In this document: positions 59,557 to 64,000 of the stretch, piece by piece
Position numbering within the stretch: the first letter of the stretch is position 1
Layout: each line of letters starts with the position of its first letter
NCBI RefSeq assembly: GCF_035594035.1
Contig: NZ_CP141588.1
Span: forward strand, 2,191,501 to 2,255,500
Reading direction: 5' to 3'
Length of the DNA stretch: 64,000 bases
Origin: Sphingomonas sp. LY54
GTDB taxonomy: Bacteria > Pseudomonadota > Alphaproteobacteria > Sphingomonadales > Sphingomonadaceae
Position numbers and translations under genes: made by a program
Notes under the pieces: model-generated
What the model saw: only the letters and a program-made list of their open reading frames with translations
Databases searched by the model: none
What the model was told of the DNA's origin: nothing

Positions 59557-60912
59557 ATGAACACCAAGTTATTCCTGCTGGCCCTGCTGGGAAGCAGTTC
59601 GATCGCGGCGCCGGCTCTGGCGCAGGACAATGCGGCCGAAGCGGCGCTGTCGCCGGAGCAGGAGGCTGCCAGGACCGCGGCGCTCGAAGCGCAGGTCGCG
59701 GCGCTGCAGCAGCAGCTCGACGCGATCAAGAAGGCGCTGCCCGCCTCGAAGCCGAGCTGGAAGGGCGCGCCACAGTTCGAAGACAAGGAAAGCGGCTGGT
59801 CGTTCAAGCCGCGCGGGCGCCTGCAATATGACGCCGCCTGGGTGGGCCGCCCCGAAGGCGTCACCGATCCGGGCCTCGGCTTTTCCAACGAAGCCCGCCG
59901 CCTGCGCCTCGGCGCCGAGGGTTCGATCCCGGGCGGCTTCGGCTACAAGTTCGAAGTCGATTTCGCCGACAACGAGGTCGACGTCACCGACGCGATCCTG
60001 ACCTACAGCCCGGCCAAGGGCGTCGGCCTCAATTTCGGCCAGCACAACAATTACCAGTCGCTGGAAGAGCTCACCAGCTCGCGCTTCTCGTCCTTCATCG
60101 AGCGCGCCGCCTTTACCGACGCGTTCAACTTCGAACGCCGCGTCGGCCTCTCGGCGACCTATGCGACCGGAGACCTGCTGCTCGCCGGCGGCGTCTTCAC
60201 CGACAATATCTCCGACCTCGCCAATAGCGGCGATGCGGATCACCTCGGCGACGAGAATAATGCGCTGAGCTTCGACGGCCGCGTCGTCTATGCGCCGAAG
60301 CTGGGCAAGACCCAGCTCCACCTCGGCGCCTCCGCCCACATGCGCGACAATGGCGACACCGACGAGGCGGGCGTCACCACCCGCTATCGCCAGCGTCCGC
60401 TCGTCCACACGACCAACAGCCGCTTCCTCTCCACCCCGGCGCTCGCCGTCGAGAAGGAGACCAGCTACGGCCTCGAGGCGGCGGTGATCCACGGCCCGTT
60501 CCACGCCGCCGGCGAGGTGCACTGGCTCGATGCCGACCGGATGGACCCGGCCCCGACCGCCAACTTCTTCGGCGGCTATGCCGAGGTCGGCTATTATCTC
60601 ACCGGCGAGACCCGCGGCTACAAGGGCGGCCAGTTCGACCGCACCAAGGTGCTGAGGCCGGTCGGCGACGGCGGCATCGGCGCCTTCCAGATCAACCTGC
60701 GCTACGACATGGTCGACTTGAACGACGACCTGATCCGCGGCGGCAAGCAGGACGGCTTCCAGGCCTCCCTGATCTGGATCCCGCAGGATCACGTCCGCTT
60801 CATGCTGAACTATGCCCGTTTGAACTATAAGGATGCGGCAATCGTCGCGGCGGGCGGCGACCGCGACTACGGCATCGACGTGATCGGCGCCCGCGCCCAG
60901 ATCGACTTCTAA
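59557..60912 (+). CDS. OprO/OprP-type (phosphate-selective family) porin
   Basis: 451 residues. Signal peptide ends APALAQ (residue 23). A short coiled coil (ALEAQVAALQQQLDAIKKAL, ~45-64) precedes the barrel, as in trimeric OprO/P porins. The barrel starts SFKPRGRLQYDAAWV and contains RRLRLGAEGSIPGGFGYKFE and FGQHNNYQSLEELTSSRF, and ends with DVIGARAQIDF (terminal Phe for BAM insertion). The family takes up phosphate or polyphosphate; some members are less selective. The PHO-box-like region upstream supports phosphate-starvation control. Confidence 0.88.
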   Translation: MNTKLFLLALLGSSSIAAPALAQDNAAEAALSPEQEAARTAALEAQVAALQQQLDAIKKALPASKPSWKGAPQFEDKESGWSFKPRGRLQYDAAWVGRPEGVTDPGLGFSNEARRLRLGAEGSIPGGFGYKFEVDFADNEVDVTDAILTYSPAKGVGLNFGQHNNYQSLEELTSSRFSSFIERAAFTDAFNFERRVGLSATYATGDLLLAGGVFTDNISDLANSGDADHLGDENNALSFDGRVVYAPKLGKTQLHLGASAHMRDNGDTDEAGVTTRYRQRPLVHTTNSRFLSTPALAVEKETSYGLEAAVIHGPFHAAGEVHWLDADRMDPAPTANFFGGYAEVGYYLTGETRGYKGGQFDRTKVLRPVGDGGIGAFQINLRYDMVDLNDDLIRGGKQDGFQASLIWIPQDHVRFMLNYARLNYKDAAIVAAGGDRDYGIDVIGARAQIDF

Positions 60913-60932
60913 GCCGCTCTCATCCTTCGGGA

Positions 60933-60959
60933 TTGACAGCTAAGGTAACAATGTAACAT
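60933..60959 (+). promoter_or_regulatory. Candidate promoter of the first DUF4139 gene
   Basis: A perfect TTGACA (60933-60938) is followed after 15 bases by TAACAT (60954-60959), directly in front of the inverted repeat at 60958. The spacing is short. Confidence 0.4.
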
Positions 60960-60988
60960 GCTCCTGTCGGCGACCCCGACAGGAGCAT
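60958..60988 (+). promoter_or_regulatory. 13-bp inverted repeat covering the ribosome-binding site of the DUF4139 gene
   Basis: ATGCTCCTGTCGG (60958-60970) and CCGACAGGAGCAT (60976-60988) are perfect complements around CGACC. The AGGAG at 60981-60985, nine bases before the ATG at 60995, lies inside the right arm. It can be an RNA hairpin hiding the SD, or a repressor operator overlapping the transcription start. Confidence 0.6.
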
Positions 60989-60994
60989 TTGCTT

Positions 60995-62413
60995 ATGCGT
61001 CACCTTGTGCTGCTTACCGGGGCCCTAGCCGCCTCGGCCATTGCCGGTCCCGCTTCCGCTCAGAAGGCCCAGGGCGACGTCGCGATCACGATCTACAATA
61101 ACGATCTCGCGCTGGTGCAGGACACCCGCCAGATCGCCTTTCCCGCGGGGCGCTCGCGCCAGGAATTTCCCGATGTCTCCGCCCGCATCCGTCCCGAGAC
61201 GGTGACGCTGTCGGGCCAGGGCCTCGAGATCGTCGAGCAGAATTTCGACTTCGATCTCCTCTCGCCCCAGGCGCTCATGCAGAAGGCGGTCGGCGAAACC
61301 ATCACCCTCGTGCGCACCAATCCCGCCAACGGGCAGGAGGTGCGCGAGCGCGCCACCGTGCTGGCGGCGAATGGCGGTGTCGTCCTCCGCATCGGCGATC
61401 GGATCGAGGTGCTGCGCGACGACGGCCTGCCGGTGCGCGTGATCTTCGACAAGGTGCCCGAAAATCTTCGCGCGCGCCCGACCCTGTCGGTGACGCTCGA
61501 GAGCCGCGGCGGCGGCACGCGGCCGGCGACCCTGAGCTATCTGACGCCCGGGCTCGGCTGGAAGGCCGATTACGTCACCATGTTCGACGAGAAGGCCGGC
61601 CGGATCGACGTGCAGGGCTGGATCACGCTCAGCAATACCAGCGGCACCACCTACACCAATGCCGACACATTGCTGGTCGCCGGACAGGCGCAGCAACTGA
61701 ATGGGCAGTCTTATTACGATCCGCGTCGCGGCTATCGTCCGCCGCCGCCGCCGCCGCCGCCGCCGATGCGCCAGCCCGGAACGGAAACCTCCGGGCGAGA
61801 GCGGCTCGGCGACTTCTACCTCTATCCGCTGCCGGAGCGGACCACGATCGCCAACCAGCAGACCAAGCAGGTGAGCTTTCTCGACGTGGTCGGGGCCCCG
61901 GGCCGCCGCGCCTACGAATATCGCAACCCCTGGCTCGGCACGCTGGAGGAAGCGCGCAGCGCCGACACCGTCCTCAAATTCTCGACCTCGCGCGAACAGG
62001 GCCTGGGCGACGCGCTCCCGGCTGGCATCGTCCGCGTCTACATGAAGGACCGCCGGGGCAACGCCCAGTTCATCGGCGAAAACGCGATCGGCCACACGCC
62101 GATGGGCTCCGAGCTCGGCCTCAAGACCGGCGAGGCCTTCGACGTGAAGTTGCAGCCGGTGGTGGAAAAGCGCGAGCGGATCGGCGAGGCGCGCTGGCGG
62201 ACCGCGATGCGCTACACGCTCACCAACGCGCGGCCCGAGCCGGTGACGGTCGATCTCTTCCAAAGCGGCCTCGACGCCTGGTGGAACGACACCCGCATCG
62301 TCGAGGAAAGCCAGAAGAGCGAGCGGCTGTCGTCCAACCAGGCGGTGTGGCGCGTCTCCGTCCCCGCCAACGGCTCCGCGACCGTCACCGCCATCTTCGA
62401 CACACGTTACTAA
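60995..62413 (+). CDS. Exported DUF4139 domain protein, first copy
   Basis: 472 residues with a signal peptide ending GPASAQ (~residue 23). The DUF4139 module contains VAITIYNNDLALVQDTRQI, LSYLTPGLGWKADYVTMFDE and, after a proline run (PPPPPPPPPM near 250), GDFYLYPLPERTTIANQQTKQVSF. The domain is of unknown function and beta-rich. The ATG at 60995 with AGGAG in an inverted repeat sets the start. It is followed ten bases later by a second DUF4139 gene of the same design, an apparent tandem duplication. Confidence 0.85.
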   Translation: MRHLVLLTGALAASAIAGPASAQKAQGDVAITIYNNDLALVQDTRQIAFPAGRSRQEFPDVSARIRPETVTLSGQGLEIVEQNFDFDLLSPQALMQKAVGETITLVRTNPANGQEVRERATVLAANGGVVLRIGDRIEVLRDDGLPVRVIFDKVPENLRARPTLSVTLESRGGGTRPATLSYLTPGLGWKADYVTMFDEKAGRIDVQGWITLSNTSGTTYTNADTLLVAGQAQQLNGQSYYDPRRGYRPPPPPPPPPMRQPGTETSGRERLGDFYLYPLPERTTIANQQTKQVSFLDVVGAPGRRAYEYRNPWLGTLEEARSADTVLKFSTSREQGLGDALPAGIVRVYMKDRRGNAQFIGENAIGHTPMGSELGLKTGEAFDVKLQPVVEKRERIGEARWRTAMRYTLTNARPEPVTVDLFQSGLDAWWNDTRIVEESQKSERLSSNQAVWRVSVPANGSATVTAIFDTRY

Positions 62414-62422
62414 GGGCCCGAC

Positions 62423-64000
62423 GTGCGCCTGCCCTTCCGTCATTCCCGCGAACGCGGGAATCCCGATTTCCTCCTTAAGCCGGGAAGCGGGGAGAAGCGG
62501 GATTCCCGCTTTCACGGGAAAGACGGGTTGGCGATCGCCCTGCTGCTGGCCTCCGCTCCGCTCCAGGCGCAACAGATCGCCACCTCGCCAGCGCCCGATG
62601 CGGTAGCGGTCACCGTCTATCGCGACCCCAGCCGTGCGACCGGCCAGGCCATGCAGCTGGACTGGCTGAACGGTTTTGCCCTGATCAGCGAGACCCGCAC
62701 GATCACCATCCCGGCCGGCGATGCTGAAATCCGCTTCGAGGGCGTGGCTGGCGGCATCCTTCCCGAAAGCGCGATCGTGACCGGCCTGCCGCAACGCGTC
62801 GCCGAGAAGAACCAGGACGCCTGGCTGCTGTCGCCCGCCAGCCTGCTGGACCGCTCGCTCGGGCGTCGGGTCCATCTGCGCCGCACGTCGCGCGCGACCG
62901 GGGAAGTGCGCGAGCAGGAGGCCGTGATCCGATCGGGCGCGGACGGCGCGGTCGTGCTCCAGACCGAAGACGGGTTCGAGGCCCTGCGCTGCACGGGCCT
63001 CAATGAGACGATCGTCTATCCGTCGGTGCCGGAAGGGCTTTCCGCCAAACCCACGCTTTCGGTGCGCACGACCAGCGACCGCGCGGTCGCCGCGACCTTG
63101 ACCTTGTCCTATCTCGCCAGCGGCTTCGACTGGCAGGCGAATTATATCGGGACATTGTCGCCCGCCGGCGACCGGCTCGACTTGTTTGCCTGGGTAACCC
63201 TGGCCAGTGGCGACGAGACCAGCTTCGTTCGCGCCGAGACCCAGGCCGTCGCCGGGAGGCTCAACCGCGACCAGAATGTTCGTCCGCCGCCGCCGCGCAG
63301 CGAGCCGCTCAACCTGCAATGCTGGCCGGCCGGTACGACCAGCGACATCCCACACGAGGAGCAAGGCGGCTATCCGCCGCCTCCGCCGCCACCGCCTCCT
63401 CCGCCACCGCCGCCGATGATGGCGGCGGAGAATATCGTCGTCACCGGCTCCCGCGTCGCGATGAAGGCGGAGCAGGAGGACCTCGGCGACCTCAAGCTCT
63501 ATCGAATCCCCGAACCGGTCACCGTGGCGGCGAACAGCCAGAAACAGGTGGCGATGCTCGAGAAGAACGGCGTGAAGGTCGACCGCGTCTACCGGGCGCA
63601 AGTGTTTGGCAGCGCCGCGCAACAGCAGGCGCGCACGATGATGATCCTGCGGACCAAGAATCGCACGGCCGAAGGGCTCGGCCTCCCGCTCCCGGCCGGC
63701 GGCGTCGCCCTGTTCAGCGCCGGGCAGGCGCGCCCGATCCTGCTCGGCCAAGGCTCGATCGCCGACAAGGCGGTCGGCGAGGATGTCGAGATCGAGGTGG
63801 CGGAATCGACCGGCGTCATCGCCCGAGTGGTGAAGACGGGCGGCGACGACGCCACAGGCGACTTCCTGCTCACCGTCACCAACGATCAGGCGCGGCCGGT
63901 GCGTTTCGAAGCCGATTTCGCCGAGGTCGACCTGGTCGCCGAGGGCCGGATCGGCCGCCGCAACGGCCGGCCTTTATGGAGCGCGACGGTGCCGGCGAAC
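62423..64000 (+). CDS. Exported DUF4139 domain protein, second copy (3' end outside window)
   Basis: The frame is open from the GTG at 62423 (AAGGG seven bases upstream) to the window end. Codons ~6-35 are the fourth dispersed repeat; then comes a signal-peptide core LAIALLLASAPLQAQQ. The mature part has AVTVYRDPSRATG, LTLSYLASGFDWQANYIG, a long proline run (~14 Pro), IVVTGSR, and LGDLKLYRIPEPVTVAANSQKQV, matching the first copy. An alternative TTG start at 62528 would exclude the repeat but leave a signal peptide with no positive N-region. Confidence 0.82.
   Translation, partial: MRLPFRHSRERGNPDFLLKPGSGEKRDSRFHGKDGLAIALLLASAPLQAQQIATSPAPDAVAVTVYRDPSRATGQAMQLDWLNGFALISETRTITIPAGDAEIRFEGVAGGILPESAIVTGLPQRVAEKNQDAWLLSPASLLDRSLGRRVHLRRTSRATGEVREQEAVIRSGADGAVVLQTEDGFEALRCTGLNETIVYPSVPEGLSAKPTLSVRTTSDRAVAATLTLSYLASGFDWQANYIGTLSPAGDRLDLFAWVTLASGDETSFVRAETQAVAGRLNRDQNVRPPPPRSEPLNLQCWPAGTTSDIPHEEQGGYPPPPPPPPPPPPPPMMAAENIVVTGSRVAMKAEQEDLGDLKLYRIPEPVTVAANSQKQVAMLEKNGVKVDRVYRAQVFGSAAQQQARTMMILRTKNRTAEGLGLPLPAGGVALFSAGQARPILLGQGSIADKAVGEDVEIEVAESTGVIARVVKTGGDDATGDFLLTVTNDQARPVRFEADFAEVDLVAEGRIGRRNGRPLWSATVPAN
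62437..62526. repeat. REP-like dispersed inverted repeat, copy 4, inside a coding region
   Basis: Heads CGTCATTCCCGCGAACGCGG and GATTCCCGCTTTCACGGG with outer CCGTC...GACGG arms, same family as 36478, 38445 and 49655. It is read in frame at the start of the second DUF4139 gene, encoding a charged RHSRERGNP...RDSRFHGKDG segment. Confidence 0.75.

Noticed and set aside
63370-63420. Run of CCG/CCT triplets as a microsatellite or phase-variable tract
   Set aside because: It is in frame, encodes a proline linker with mixed codons, and triplet slippage would not shift the frame.

Overview
The window is high-GC, densely packed DNA from an alphaproteobacterium, most likely a member of the Sphingomonadales. 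The evidence is the pair of very large TonB-dependent receptors with an I(V)VTGSR TonB-box motif, the xseA/DUF2093 pair, GapR-type DUF2312, DUF4167, an OprO/P-type porin, and the ruvCAB / ybgC-tolQRAB-pal order. Translation often starts at TTG or GTG, and many neighbouring genes overlap by 4 bases. I saw no tRNA, rRNA, CRISPR array, insertion sequence or prophage.

Layout. 1-674: end of xseA and a DUF2093 gene. 732-14697: accessory 'receptor plus oxygenase' region with two paralogous TonB-dependent receptors (3880-6885 and 11809-14697), a TPR/aspartyl-asparaginyl hydroxylase, a sulfotransferase-like P-loop protein, two sister 2OG-Fe(II) oxygenases, a SAM methyltransferase and a TPR/2OG-Fe(II) oxygenase. 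This is the best candidate for an undescribed system. 14788-26845: clpB, a penicillin-acylase family Ntn hydrolase, a 722-residue orphan with an internal duplication, and M28 and M16 exported peptidases. 26891-38055: purEK, a diguanylate cyclase, a DUF4136-M14-gpmA operon, galE beside a second TPR/Asp hydroxylase, rpmJ, a HAD hydrolase, a histidine phosphatase, an NAD(P)HX dehydratase and pyruvate kinase. 38195-46930: gapR-like, ybjQ-like, a membrane protein, yebC-ruvCAB, then ybgC-tolQRAB-pal. 46969-50964: isoaspartyl peptidase, a 5'-truncated SPFH gene, a ribbon-helix-helix protein, ispG and two drug/metabolite exporters. 50974-58258: amidase, M61 peptidase, ppa, hisS, prfA, prmC. 58520-64000: DUF4167, a phosphate-type porin with a tandem PHO-box-like upstream region, and two DUF4139 proteins, the second running off the window.

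Functional picture. Most genes are core metabolism, DNA repair, translation or envelope maintenance. In the accessory region, outer-membrane importers lie among enzymes able to hydroxylate, sulfate-transfer or methylate a substrate. This suggests chemical processing of an imported ligand or of a protein/peptide, but no substrate can be read from the sequence. A dispersed inverted-repeat family (36478, 38445, 49655, 62437) occupies intergenic spaces, and one copy lies in frame inside the start of a DUF4139 gene.
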